From the NCBI GenBank assembly GCA_020850945.1, contig JADZDR010000064.1, positions 1 through 64,000 on the forward strand: a stretch of DNA of 64,000 bases, read 5' to 3'. Of this stretch, positions 8,318 to 17,226 are shown in pieces (positions within the stretch are counted from its first letter, which is position 1; each line of letters begins with the position of its first letter). The notes under the pieces were generated by a model, which saw only the letters and a program-made list of their open reading frames with translations, had not been told where the DNA came from and did no database searches. The position numbers were made by a program, and so were the translations under genes. The stretch comes from Acidimicrobiia bacterium (lineage in GTDB: Bacteria > Actinomycetota > Acidimicrobiia > UBA2766).

Positions 8318-9349
8318 GTGAGGACGTCCACCATCCGTGTCCCCTGCCGTGCTGCTCTGGCCGGGCTCGTATTCACGACCCTGTTGCTCGCTGCCTGCGC
8401 GCAGGACGAGGTCCTCCGGCCCGAGTGGACGTGGGAGTACGAAGGAGAGGCCGACGCCGTGCGTGAGCTCACCTTCGCCGACGATGCCGTCTGGGTCGGG
8501 TTCGCGGGCCGGATCCAGCGTGTGCGTGCATCGGACGGCGAAGCAGAGGCGACGATCGGCATCGAGGGGGTGCCGACAGCCATGGCCGTGACCGACGACG
8601 GCGTCGTCTGGACGGCGGTCTCCCGTTCTGCCACCGAAGCCGCAGGCCCGCCCGCACCGGCGGGACCCGAGCTCGTCGGGATCGACGCGGCGACGAACGC
8701 CGTCATCGCCCACCTACCCACCGGCCTCGCGCCGGACGTGCAGATCCTCGACATCGCAGTGCTCGACGAGATCTGGTTCTCCACGGACAGCGCCGAGGTC
8801 TTCGCGATCGATCCCATGACGGGCACGGCCCGACGGATCCTCAAGTCGGTTGCCGTCCTCGACGGGTTCGTGGCCGCCGGGGGCCGGATCTGGATGCTGC
8901 GGAACGACTCGGCTCTGACGGCGCTCGACCCCGACACCGGCGAGACCACCGTGCAGCGCGATCTTCCCGGTGACAGGACGAAGGGCGTTCCGTCCGTACC
9001 ACCGCTCATCGCCTCCGGCTCCACGCTCTGGGTCGTGCGCGAGGGGGAGCCGCCGCTCGTCGTCCTCGACGGGGAGACGGGCGACGTGACGGGCGAGCTC
9101 GCCTTGCCGGACGGCTGGAGCGGGGGAAGGAACGCGGCAGTGGTCGGTGACCGGATCTTCCTCACGCACGGTACAGGCGAGACGGCAGTCCTCGCCGTCC
9201 GCGAGAACGGAGAGAAACAGGAGTTCGATCTCGCCACAGGGCAGAGGCAGCATCTGATCGGCCACGGCACCGCGCTCTACATGACGGTCGACGCATCCGG
9301 GTCCGGGGGTGCCGTCCAGAGGTACAGGGTTCCCGACGCCGGGTCCTGA
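8318..9349 (+). CDS. Secreted lipoprotein with beta-propeller-like repeats
   Basis: A 343-residue protein with a signal peptide and lipobox LLAAC (Cys27 is the expected lipidated residue). After it come repeated short units with patterns such as ADDAVWVGFAGRIQRV, DDGVVWTAV, LDEIWFSTD and GRIWMLRN, each about 45 residues apart. This is the spacing of a WD/PQQ/NHL-like beta-propeller. It is probably an extracellular binding protein anchored to the membrane. I cannot name a ligand. The GTG at 8318 gives the correct signal peptide. It is divergent from the ABC permease operon and ends 33 bp before the glycosidase gene. Confidence 0.75.
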   Translation: MRTSTIRVPCRAALAGLVFTTLLLAACAQDEVLRPEWTWEYEGEADAVRELTFADDAVWVGFAGRIQRVRASDGEAEATIGIEGVPTAMAVTDDGVVWTAVSRSATEAAGPPAPAGPELVGIDAATNAVIAHLPTGLAPDVQILDIAVLDEIWFSTDSAEVFAIDPMTGTARRILKSVAVLDGFVAAGGRIWMLRNDSALTALDPDTGETTVQRDLPGDRTKGVPSVPPLIASGSTLWVVREGEPPLVVLDGETGDVTGELALPDGWSGGRNAAVVGDRIFLTHGTGETAVLAVRENGEKQEFDLATGQRQHLIGHGTALYMTVDASGSGGAVQRYRVPDAGS

Positions 9350-9382
9350 GCCCGCCTCCACCGGGCCTGGCAGACTCGCCGC

Positions 9383-11314
9383 ATGGAGATTCGAGGCGGG
9401 ACTGCACCCATCCCGCCCCTGCACCCGCTCGAGCTCGAGGACGTCCGGGTCGAGGACGCGTTCTGGTCATCGCGCCAGGCACTCGTGGCCGAGGCGATGC
9501 TGCCCCACCAGTGGGGGCAGCTCACCACCCGCGGGTATCTCGACAACTTCCGCGCGGTCGCGCCGGGCGGTGATCGCAGTCACCGCGGGATGCTCTTCGC
9601 CGACTCCGACCTGTACAAGTGGCTCGAGGCCGCCGCGTACGCGGCCGCAGTGGCCGCCGATGCCGCGCTCGAGACCCGGACGGCCGAGGCCGTCGACCTC
9701 ATAGGCCGGGCCCAGCTCGGAGACGGATACCTCAACACGTACCACCAGGCGTGTGGGGCCACGCGGCGCTGGACCGCCCCCCTCGTCGACCACGAGCTCT
9801 ACTGCGCAGGCCACCTCATCGAGGCGGCGTGCGCGCAGGACGAGGCGAGAGGCGAACGCGGCCTCCTCGACGTCGCGGTCCGCTTCGCCGACCACATCGG
9901 CGAGCGCTTCGCGACGCCCGAGGCCGGCGTACCCGGTCACGAGGAGATCGGGATCGCCCTCGTACGTCTCGCCGGTCGCACGGGGCGGCACGAATACGTG
10001 GAGCTCGCACGCGATCTCGTGGAGCGGCGCGGCCACGTGAACCGCTATCCGGGCGCCTTCCTCGGGAACACCACCCGCGCGTTGCGCACCGCCCTGGCCG
10101 CGCGCCGCAGGCAGCGACCGGCCGTGACGGGGAGCGACGCTGCAGACGACGCCGATTTCGGGTTCGATCCCGGTCCGGCACGGCTCTGGCCGCGCATCGC
10201 GGGCCAGTTCCTCACCGGCGCGTACTTCCAGGACCGCGTGCCGCTCGCCGCCCAGGACGTCGCCGAGGGCCACGCCGTGCGCGCTGCCTACTACTACGCC
10301 GGAGCCGGGGACGTCGCACTCGCCATGCAGGACCGGGAGCTCGCCCGCCACCTCGCGAGCGTGTGGGAGAGGACGACGACCCGGCGTGCCTACGTCACGG
10401 GTGCCCTCGGTTCCCTCCCCCTCGTCGAGGGATTCGGGCATGACTGGGAGCTGCCGAACCGGGCGTATGCCGAGACGTGCGCGGCGATCGGTGGGGTCCT
10501 CTGGTCGTGGCGTGTGCTCCGCGCTACCGGCTCGTCGCGGGCGGCCGACTGGATCGACCGCGCGCTGTACAACGCAGTCCTCTCGGGGACTTCGCTCGAC
10601 GGCCGGCGCTACTTCTACCGCAACCCTCTCGTCTCCCATGCGCAAGAGGAGAGACGACCCTGGTACGGGGTGGCGTGCTGTCCCCCGAACATCGCCCGTA
10701 CACTCGCCTCGGTCCAGCGGTACATCTACACGCGCACCGAGGACGGTGTGCAGATCCACCAGTGGATCGGATCGCGGGCGCGGGTGGAGACGCGGGACAG
10801 CGTCGTCAGCCTCTCCCTCGAGAGCGGCCTGCCACGCGACGGGGTCGTGCGCGTCGGCGTAACCGCCACGCCCGCGTCGGAGCTCTGCATCAGCCTGCGT
10901 GTCCCGGACTGGGCCGAGGCCCACGTGTGCCGTGTGAACGGCACACGTGTCACCGTCGAACCGGGCGACACCGGCTACCTCGACCTGGCGGGCACGTGGC
11001 GGGACGACACCATCGAGCTCGGTTTCACGTTCACCCCCCGGCCCGTCACGTCTCCACCACAGGTGGTGGAGAACAGGGGAAGGGTCGCCCTCGGCCACGG
11101 CCCGCTCGTCCACTGCGTGCAGTGCAGCGACAATCCCGGGGTCGACGTGCATGCCCTCCGCGTCGCCGGTGCGCCCGAGACGGGAGGGGAGGTGGCGGGG
11201 GCGACGGGACTGCTCATCTCCACGCGCGGTGGCGGCGCCCCTGTCGTCGCCACACCCTTCTTCACCTGGGGCAACGCCGGTCCGACAGACATGGCCGTCT
11301 GGCTCTGCTGCTAG
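9383..11314 (+). CDS. Glycoside hydrolase family 127 (beta-L-arabinofuranosidase-like)
   Basis: A 643-residue GH127 (formerly DUF1680) protein. It starts with the family pattern EDAFWSSRQ and has ADSDLYKWLEAAAYA and GDGYLNTYH in the alpha/alpha barrel. In characterised GH127 a Zn-bound Cys is the nucleophile. The matching residues here appear to be C432-C433 in YGVACCPPNIART, with E364 and C366 in YAETCAAIGG as the other metal ligands. Expected reaction: release of beta-L-arabinofuranose from plant-type glycans, or a related sugar. No signal peptide is present, so it would act in the cytosol on imported oligosaccharides. A CAGACT hexamer at 9371-9376, 6 nt before the ATG, may be a -10 for a leaderless transcript. 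Confidence 0.93.
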   Translation: MEIRGGTAPIPPLHPLELEDVRVEDAFWSSRQALVAEAMLPHQWGQLTTRGYLDNFRAVAPGGDRSHRGMLFADSDLYKWLEAAAYAAAVAADAALETRTAEAVDLIGRAQLGDGYLNTYHQACGATRRWTAPLVDHELYCAGHLIEAACAQDEARGERGLLDVAVRFADHIGERFATPEAGVPGHEEIGIALVRLAGRTGRHEYVELARDLVERRGHVNRYPGAFLGNTTRALRTALAARRRQRPAVTGSDAADDADFGFDPGPARLWPRIAGQFLTGAYFQDRVPLAAQDVAEGHAVRAAYYYAGAGDVALAMQDRELARHLASVWERTTTRRAYVTGALGSLPLVEGFGHDWELPNRAYAETCAAIGGVLWSWRVLRATGSSRAADWIDRALYNAVLSGTSLDGRRYFYRNPLVSHAQEERRPWYGVACCPPNIARTLASVQRYIYTRTEDGVQIHQWIGSRARVETRDSVVSLSLESGLPRDGVVRVGVTATPASELCISLRVPDWAEAHVCRVNGTRVTVEPGDTGYLDLAGTWRDDTIELGFTFTPRPVTSPPQVVENRGRVALGHGPLVHCVQCSDNPGVDVHALRVAGAPETGGEVAGATGLLISTRGGGAPVVATPFFTWGNAGPTDMAVWLCC

Positions 11315-11324
11315 AAACCGCTCC

Positions 11325-11645
11325 ATGACCTGGCTCTATCTCATCCTCGCGATCCTGTGTGAGGTCACCGCCACGACCGCGCTCAAGCTCAGCGACGGTT
11401 TCTCCAAGCTCGGCCCGTCCGTCGTCACACTCGTGGGCTATCTCCTCGCGTTCCTCCTCCTTGCGCTGGCGCTGAGGGAGCTCGACGTCGGAGTCGCATA
11501 TGCGATCTGGTCGGGCATCGGTACCGCACTCGTGGCCGTGGTCGGCCTGTTGTTCCTCGACGAGAAGCTCGCCTGGCCCGCCTGGGTGGGCATCGGCCTC
11601 GTCGTCTGCGGAGTCATCCTCGTCGAGATGTTCGCCGAGGCCTGA
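11325..11645 (+). CDS. Small multidrug resistance (SMR) transporter
   Basis: A 106-residue protein with four hydrophobic helices, the membrane Glu in LILAILCEVTATT (E13, equivalent to E14 of EmrE) and the AYAIWSGIGT motif of the drug-efflux branch. SMR proteins work as antiparallel dimers that exchange protons for cationic drugs or quaternary ammonium compounds. The family also includes guanidinium exporters, which cannot be excluded by eye. It starts 10 bp after the glycosidase stop and may be co-transcribed with it, although there is no functional link. Confidence 0.92.
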   Translation: MTWLYLILAILCEVTATTALKLSDGFSKLGPSVVTLVGYLLAFLLLALALRELDVGVAYAIWSGIGTALVAVVGLLFLDEKLAWPAWVGIGLVVCGVILVEMFAEA

Positions 11646-11686
11646 GCCGTTTGCGTCACGGGGTACGAGGGGGCCATCCTGGACCG

Positions 11687-12877
11687 ATGGGACGGCGTGG
11701 GGCAGGGGTGTACGGGGCGAAGCGCCGACTCGTCCTCGTCGCGGTGCTCCTCCTTCCTTTCATGTCGGCCGCCACCGGCAGCCGCGCCGTGATCGCGGAC
11801 CCGGAGGAGACCGGTGTGGAGCTCGGACTCCCGCCTCTGCCCGACCCGCCGCCCGACACGATCGTCGTCGACGGGGCGGGGATCGAACGAGCCGCCTGCC
11901 TGTACTGCGCCGAGGCGGAGGACCCGGATCCCGTGGAATTCACCTTCGCCGACCTCGCCCGTCGCTCGGTCGATGCGGCGTGCTCCGCTCCCGGAGCCGA
12001 CGTGACGCGTCTCCTCGGCAACATGTACGTGTCGGGATACCTCGGCGGGGTCTGGTTCCGGGACCAGGTGACGGCATTCGGCGCCGGGGGAGGCGGGGGC
12101 GGGATGATCCTGCGGGCCACGGCGCAGCGCGCCGCGCGCATGGCGCGGGTCGGGGCCGTGGGCGGTGACACGACCGTCGTCTCGCAGTCCCGCGGGAATC
12201 TCGTCTGGCTCCTCCTCCTTTACGGCTACAACCGCGCCTACCTCGAGGTCACCCTCGCCAACCCACCACCAGGTGTGACCGTCCCCGAGACGGCCGTCGT
12301 CTTCCACCGGCCCCTCGACACAGAGGTGGCGTCCTTCCCCCTCGCCGTGAACGACGCCTACGCCTTCGTCCCCGACGAGCTCGAGCAGCCGTCGAACCCA
12401 CGATGGACGGTCCTCGCCTGGCTCACCCACGCACTCCTCACGTTCGGCGAGGCAGGCGGTGGCGCCGTGTGGCGGGCGATCCTCGCCCTGGGGGACTTCA
12501 CACCCGAGACGTACGCCGCCGTTGTCGACCTCAGCGCGGGCTTCCTCGTCGTCGCCGAAGCGGCACTCCGCGCGTCCCTCGCCGCCGCCGCCGGCGATTC
12601 CGCCGCGGGACGCTGTGCCCTGAAGCTCGCCGCGGCACTGCTCGTCTGGTCGGGGTCGTACCTGGCCGGCCTCGCATCGGATCTGCCGGCAGGCACGGTG
12701 CCCGAGCTCACCTGCCCCGAGAGGAACCTATCCGCAGCCGGGTGGGCAGCGATGCGCCCACGGCATCGCTTCCTCGAGCTGGGCCGCGACCTGGAGGAGG
12801 AGGTCCTCGCGTCCGTAGGCGGCGACGAGCTGGACGCCGATCGGGAGGCCGTCCTCGTTCCAGTGCCGCGGCAGTGA
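11687..12877 (+). CDS. Secreted protein of unknown function
   Basis: About 396 residues starting at ATG 11687 with a basic N-terminus and a hydrophobic signal segment (LVLVAVLLLPFMSAATG). The mature part has no motif I recognise. It includes an AACLYC pair of cysteines near the N-terminus, a Gly-rich run followed by an Arg/Ala helix, and long Ala-rich helices near the C-terminus. The last 50 codons (12728-12877) lie antisense to the 3' end of the convergent amidase gene, and their composition looks like the amidase shadow. The true C-terminus may therefore have been lost by a frameshift, with read-through into antisense sequence. No operon partner is evident. Confidence 0.6.
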   Translation: MGRRGAGVYGAKRRLVLVAVLLLPFMSAATGSRAVIADPEETGVELGLPPLPDPPPDTIVVDGAGIERAACLYCAEAEDPDPVEFTFADLARRSVDAACSAPGADVTRLLGNMYVSGYLGGVWFRDQVTAFGAGGGGGGMILRATAQRAARMARVGAVGGDTTVVSQSRGNLVWLLLLYGYNRAYLEVTLANPPPGVTVPETAVVFHRPLDTEVASFPLAVNDAYAFVPDELEQPSNPRWTVLAWLTHALLTFGEAGGGAVWRAILALGDFTPETYAAVVDLSAGFLVVAEAALRASLAAAAGDSAAGRCALKLAAALLVWSGSYLAGLASDLPAGTVPELTCPERNLSAAGWAAMRPRHRFLELGRDLEEEVLASVGGDELDADREAVLVPVPRQ

Positions 12878-14170
12878 GACGGCGGGCTGCCCGGAGACGT
12901 TGAAGGGTGGTGTGAACGGGATGAGGCTCGCCGACCGGAAGAGCGCCGCGCCCGGATTCTCCACCGTGGGTGTGAACTCGCCGAGGCGAGGTGGCGGTTC
13001 TGCGATCGTCGGTGTGACGAGGATGTCCCAGCCGTCCCCCCACCAAGACGCGACACGGCGTGTGTAGCTGCCGAGCCACTCGGAGGCGGTCAGCCAGTCG
13101 AGGGCGCTGAACGTTTGGCCCGTCTGGCTGAGGATCAGGTTGTGGGGCTCGAGAAGGTCGTCGGGGTAATCCTGACCGGTCGTCTCGGCCCAATGCTGCA
13201 CGACCCGGGCAGTTGCCGCGGAGATGATGACCAGGAAGAAGCGTGAGAACTCGGGGTCGTCGAGCTCGGGGTGAGCGTCCGCGTCGATGTCGTGACCGAG
13301 CCCTTCGAGCGTGCCGAGCGTCGACGCAACCGCCTTGGCGCAGTCGGGATGTACTTGCGCCTCGACCGGGCCGCTCGACGTGAGACTGCCGATACGGAGG
13401 CGACCCGGATCGGCGCCGACCTCGTCCGCGAAGGGCCGCCGTGGGGGCGGGGCTGTGCACGGATCGCCCGGCATGAGTCCCGAGATCGCGTCCAGCACGG
13501 CTGCGGTGTCGCGGACCGACCGTGTGACACAGCCGTCGATCGTGAAGCCGTCCCACTCCTTGGAGATCATCGGTCCCTGCGACACTCGCCCCCGGCTCGG
13601 CTTGAGGCCGACGAGGCCGCACTCGCTGGCCGGGATCCGGATGGAGCCACCTCCGTCGTTCGCGTGCGCCACCGGAACCATGCGGGCGGCGACTGCGGCC
13701 GCCGAGCCGCCGCTCGAACCGCCGACGGAGTGGTCAGGATTCCACGGGTTGCGGGTCGGCCCGAAGGCAACCGGTTCGGTCGTCACGACCGAACCGAACT
13801 CGGGCACGTTCGTCTTGCCGAGGTTCACGAAACCGGCCTCGCGAAACCGCGAGGCGAGCCACGACGTCTCCTCCGACCGCCAGCCGAGGGCACGCAGGAA
13901 ACGCGTACCGCACGTGAACGGATCTCCCGCCGTCTCGACGGTGAGGTCCTTGAGGAGCATGGGGACACCCGCGAACGGGCCGTCCGGCAGGGCGGGGTCC
14001 GCGGCTGCGGCCCGTGCCTTCTCGAAGAGGGGATGGACGACGGCGTTCAGGTCCGGGTCGAGCCGCTCGATCCGGTCGATCGCGGCATCGACCATCTCCT
14101 GCGGGCTCACTTCCCCCGCGCGGATCAGCTCCGCGCAAGCTGTCGCGTCGAGTGCACCGAGTTCTTGCAT
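12728..14170 (-). CDS. Amidase signature family hydrolase
   Basis: A 480-residue amidase-signature enzyme. The Ser-cisSer-Lys triad is visible: K74 in MLLKDLTVETAG, S152 in the GGSSGGSAAAVAA loop and S176 in DGGGSIRIPAS. The C-terminal segment DGLPIGVQLVAAYGREDLLL is also characteristic. Length and the PFTCGTRFL region resemble the 6-aminohexanoate cyclic dimer hydrolase/aryl-acylamidase group. The GatA function is unlikely, because gatC and gatB are absent and the substrate loops differ. Expected reaction: hydrolysis of an unknown amide. Its 3' end overlaps the convergent secreted-protein gene by 150 bp. Upstream on the same strand is a methyltransferase. Confidence 0.92.
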   Translation of the reverse strand: MQELGALDATACAELIRAGEVSPQEMVDAAIDRIERLDPDLNAVVHPLFEKARAAAADPALPDGPFAGVPMLLKDLTVETAGDPFTCGTRFLRALGWRSEETSWLASRFREAGFVNLGKTNVPEFGSVVTTEPVAFGPTRNPWNPDHSVGGSSGGSAAAVAARMVPVAHANDGGGSIRIPASECGLVGLKPSRGRVSQGPMISKEWDGFTIDGCVTRSVRDTAAVLDAISGLMPGDPCTAPPPRRPFADEVGADPGRLRIGSLTSSGPVEAQVHPDCAKAVASTLGTLEGLGHDIDADAHPELDDPEFSRFFLVIISAATARVVQHWAETTGQDYPDDLLEPHNLILSQTGQTFSALDWLTASEWLGSYTRRVASWWGDGWDILVTPTIAEPPPRLGEFTPTVENPGAALFRSASLIPFTPPFNVSGQPAVSLPRHWNEDGLPIGVQLVAAYGREDLLLQVAAQLEEAMPWAHRCPPGCG

Positions 14171-14211
14171 CCGCCCAAGCTATCCGAGACGGGCGTGGCA
14201 GGCGGTGCCGG

Positions 14212-14811
14212 TCACGCCGCCACGCCCACTCCGACGACGAAGTCCGAGAAGAACACGGTCCTCCACGTGTCCGCCACCTTCATGCCGTGGTCCTCGACAG
14301 CCGCCACGAACTGCTCGGCGCTGAAGCGGTCGTGGTCCGGATGCTCGAGGAAGGTGCGGTACGTCCAGCGTTCGAGTGCATGCCGCGTGACCTCCTCGAA
14401 GTAGAAGCGACCACCCGGCCGCAGCACGCGCGCCACCTCGGCCAGGGCAGAACGCCAGTCGGGGATGTGGTGGACGATCCCGAAGTCGAAGACGGCATCG
14501 ACCGAGTCGTCTTGCGCGGGGATCTGCGTGGCGTCACCCACGCGGACGTCGACCCTGTCGCCGAAGCGGGCGAGGTGGACGCGGGCGAGATCGACCATGC
14601 CGGGATCGAGGTCGACAGCGAGAACATGCGCGGCCCCGAACTGCCCGAGGATGATCTCCGTGCCGACACCGCGGCCACATCCGATCTCGACCGCGCGAGC
14701 ACCCGGGCAGCGCCCGCCGAGGCGGGTGAGGAGGGGGGCCTCGTAGTGCCGTTGGATCCAGGACCGCACGGCGTTGTTCATGAGGGCCTTCTCCGCCCTG
14801 TTCAGCTTCAC
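14212..14811 (-). CDS. SAM-dependent methyltransferase (class I, UbiE/ArsM-like)
   Basis: A 199-residue class I methyltransferase. Motif I is AVEIGCGRGVGTEI, motif II is VLAVDLDPGM, and the post-I region is RVGDATQIPAQDDSVDAVFDF followed by ARVLRPGGRFYFEEV. The first residues are helical and basic (MKLNRAEKALMNNAVRSWIQ), as in a branch of small actinobacterial methyltransferases. The GTG at 14811 has GGGGAG ahead of it; an ATG at 14781 is an alternative. Substrate unknown. It is divergent from the antiporter gene with only 43 bp between the starts, so their promoters overlap. Confidence 0.88.
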   Translation of the reverse strand: MKLNRAEKALMNNAVRSWIQRHYEAPLLTRLGGRCPGARAVEIGCGRGVGTEIILGQFGAAHVLAVDLDPGMVDLARVHLARFGDRVDVRVGDATQIPAQDDSVDAVFDFGIVHHIPDWRSALAEVARVLRPGGRFYFEEVTRHALERWTYRTFLEHPDHDRFSAEQFVAAVEDHGMKVADTWRTVFFSDFVVGVGVAA

Positions 14812-14840
14812 GTCAGCTCCCCTCGCCGGATGCACCCGGG

Positions 14841-14854
14841 TACCTTCGGACCCC
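14841..14854 (+). promoter_or_regulatory. -10 element placed for a leaderless transcript (antiporter)
   Basis: TACCTT at 14841-14846 ends 8 nt before the ATG at 14855 and no ribosome binding site is visible. The distance puts the transcription start at or beside the start codon. The -35 region has no clear consensus. Confidence 0.45.
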
Positions 14855-16696
14855 ATGCACCTCGACGTCCTGCAGGCCCTCGGTCTCATCGTCGTGCTCG
14901 GTATAGGCGCGCAGTGGCTGGGACGCAGCCTGCGTTTCCCCTCGATCGTCCTCCTCCTCGTCGCCGGAGTCCTCGTGGGGCCGGTCACCGGGCTCGTCGA
15001 GCCGGCCGAGCTGTTCGGGGAACTGCTGGACCCCGTGGTGTCCCTCGCTGTCGGCCTCATCCTCTTCGAGGCGGGCTTCTCCCTTGACTTGCGGGAGATC
15101 GGAGTGGGCCGGCGCGTCGTCTGGCGTCTCGTCACGATCGGAGTCGCCCTGACGGCAGCGTTCGGGGCGGTTGCGTCGAAGTTCCTGCTCGACCTCGACT
15201 GGCAGGTGGCGATCCTGCTCGGCGCGATCCTGGTCGTGTCGGGCCCCACCGTCGTGACGCTGCTCCTGCGCGAGATGCGCATCCGCGAGCCACTGAACGC
15301 GATCCTGCGTTGGGAAGGCATCGTGATCGACCCGATCGGGGCGACGCTCGGTCTCGTGGTCCTGCACCTCGTGACGAGTGATTCCCCGCACGTCTTCGCC
15401 GCCGCCCTTGACCTCCTCGCCACCCTGGCGACGGGCACCGCAATAGGCGTGGCAGGTGCGGCACTCCTCGTCCCCGCGTTCCGCTGGTACCGCGTGCCCG
15501 ACGACCTGCAGGTCGCGGTGGCCCTCGCCCTCGCTGTGGCTGTCTTCGTAACGGCCGAGTCGGTGTTCAGCGAAGCCGGCCTCTTCGCTACGACGGCGTT
15601 CGGCCTCGCGCTCCGCAATCAGCGTTTCGCGGACGTGAGCCGGGTGAGATCGTTCCAGGAGGACCTGTCGGCGATCATCCTCGGCATGCTCTTCATCGTC
15701 CTCGCCGCGGACGTCACGCTTGCGGAGTTCCGAGGGGTCGTGTGGGGATCTGTCGCGCTCACGGGGGTCCTCGTCCTCGTCGTGCGGCCTCTCGCGGTCG
15801 CCGCCTCCACGATCCGGACTGACCTCACGTGGCGGGACCGCGCGTTCGCCGCCGCCCTCGCGCCGCGTGGGATCGTCGCCGCATCGACGTCCGCCACGTT
15901 CGCCGTCGCGATGGCAGATGCCGGGTACGCCGATGCCGACGTGATCCCGGCCGCGACTTTCGTCGTGATCGTGACGGCGGGTGTCGTCTACGGCTTCGCG
16001 GCCCGACCCGTGGCGCGTCTGCTCGGCGTGGCCTCACCGGCGGCTCGAGGTCTCGCGATCGTGTCGGACGAGCACTGGGCACGTGTGCTGGCGGACGCCC
16101 TCGTCCGTCTCGGCGGGTCGGTGCTGCTCGTCGCCGCCGGCCGCGAGGACGTGCGCCTCGACCCCACGGTCGCCTACTCCGTGTTCGTGGGCTCCCTCGA
16201 CTCGGAGGATCTCGACGGGGCTCTGGAGGAGGCCGACGTGGCAACGGCACTGGTCGCGTCGGTGAGTCCCGAGCGCAACGTCTTCGCGACATCGGAGCTG
16301 ATGGGCCGGTTGGGGCGTGAGGCGGTCTACCACCTCCCTCCCGAGGGCGGTCACGAGCCGGGTCGGGCAGCCGACCTGTGGGCGGGCACACCCGACGCGC
16401 ACAAGGCCTTCGATCCCACTATGACCATCGACCACCTCCGGACCCTCGTGACGTCACGTGCCGCCCTGCGCACGTTCTCGCGGGCGGAAGGGATGTGGGA
16501 ACCCGACGACAAACCAGGCCCAGGTCCGGGCTCGACCCTCCCTCTCTTCGTGGTGGATGCGGACGGACAGGTTCGGGTCGTCACACTCGGAGGGGACGTG
16601 GTCGATCAGGCCGGGGGCGGGGCGAGGCTGCTCACCCTCGCCGTGGCCGGAGGGCTGCCCGGCGGCGCCTCGGCCGAGCGGGAGACGAGCGTGTGA
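14855..16696 (+). CDS. CPA1-type Na+(K+)/H+ antiporter with C-terminal regulatory region
   Basis: A 613-residue protein. Residues 1-400 carry 12 or so hydrophobic helices with the NhaP/CPA1 signatures LILFEAGFSLDLREI and the ALAPRGIVAASTSATFA helix. Residues 400-560 form a soluble TrkA-N-like Rossmann region (RGLAIVSDEHWARVLADALV, then VLLVAAGRED), and the last 60 residues are another soluble segment. The family exchanges cytosolic Na+ or K+ for protons. The C-terminal region probably senses nucleotide or redox state. Its stop overlaps the SixA start by 4 bp (GTGA), so the two are translationally coupled. Confidence 0.9.
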   Translation: MHLDVLQALGLIVVLGIGAQWLGRSLRFPSIVLLLVAGVLVGPVTGLVEPAELFGELLDPVVSLAVGLILFEAGFSLDLREIGVGRRVVWRLVTIGVALTAAFGAVASKFLLDLDWQVAILLGAILVVSGPTVVTLLLREMRIREPLNAILRWEGIVIDPIGATLGLVVLHLVTSDSPHVFAAALDLLATLATGTAIGVAGAALLVPAFRWYRVPDDLQVAVALALAVAVFVTAESVFSEAGLFATTAFGLALRNQRFADVSRVRSFQEDLSAIILGMLFIVLAADVTLAEFRGVVWGSVALTGVLVLVVRPLAVAASTIRTDLTWRDRAFAAALAPRGIVAASTSATFAVAMADAGYADADVIPAATFVVIVTAGVVYGFAARPVARLLGVASPAARGLAIVSDEHWARVLADALVRLGGSVLLVAAGREDVRLDPTVAYSVFVGSLDSEDLDGALEEADVATALVASVSPERNVFATSELMGRLGREAVYHLPPEGGHEPGRAADLWAGTPDAHKAFDPTMTIDHLRTLVTSRAALRTFSRAEGMWEPDDKPGPGPGSTLPLFVVDADGQVRVVTLGGDVVDQAGGGARLLTLAVAGGLPGGASAERETSV

Positions 16697-17214
16697 CACG
16701 GACACTCCTCCTGCTCCGGCATGCCAAGTCCGACTGGGGCGACCCGGACGTGGCAGATCACGACCGTCCCCTCAACGCGAGGGGCAGGCGAGCCTGCACG
16801 GTCGTGCGGGACCACCTCACCTCGTCCGATCCCGAGCCGAGCCTCGTCCTGTGCTCGACCAGCACCCGCACGCGGGAGACGCTCGGCGGCATCCTCACCG
16901 CCTGGAGCGGGGCGCAGACCATCCGCTTCCTCCCGGGTCTCTACGGCGCCGACGCGACGGGGATCCTCCACGCCCTGCACCGGGTCGACGCAGACATGGC
17001 CTCTGTTCTCGTCGTCGCCCACAACCCCGGCATCGGTGATCTCGCAGCCGGCCTCGCCGGCGTCACGTCAGGGGAGGCAGGCGCCCGCATCGCCGCCAAG
17101 TTCCCGACAGCGGCCCTCGCCGTCTTCGAGACCGAGGTGCCCTGGGAATCCCTCCGGGCCGGGACGGCGACACTCGTCGACTTCTTCACGCCGCGGGAGT
17201 CCGGGCTCGGCTGA
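16693..17214 (+). CDS. SixA-type phosphohistidine phosphatase
   Basis: A 173-residue histidine phosphatase superfamily protein. The catalytic RHG-type motif is LLLLRHAKSDW near the N-terminus. The conserved PSLVLCSTSTRTRETL and VLVVAHNPGIGDLA segments hold the second Arg and the second catalytic His. SixA-type enzymes remove phosphate from phosphohistidine on PTS or phosphorelay proteins; actinobacterial members may act on other small substrates. The GTG at 16693 overlaps the antiporter stop. It converges with the truncated dehydrogenase gene. Confidence 0.9.
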   Translation: MTRTLLLLRHAKSDWGDPDVADHDRPLNARGRRACTVVRDHLTSSDPEPSLVLCSTSTRTRETLGGILTAWSGAQTIRFLPGLYGADATGILHALHRVDADMASVLVVAHNPGIGDLAAGLAGVTSGEAGARIAAKFPTAALAVFETEVPWESLRAGTATLVDFFTPRESGLG

Positions 17215-17226
17215 CCCTGGTGGTGT

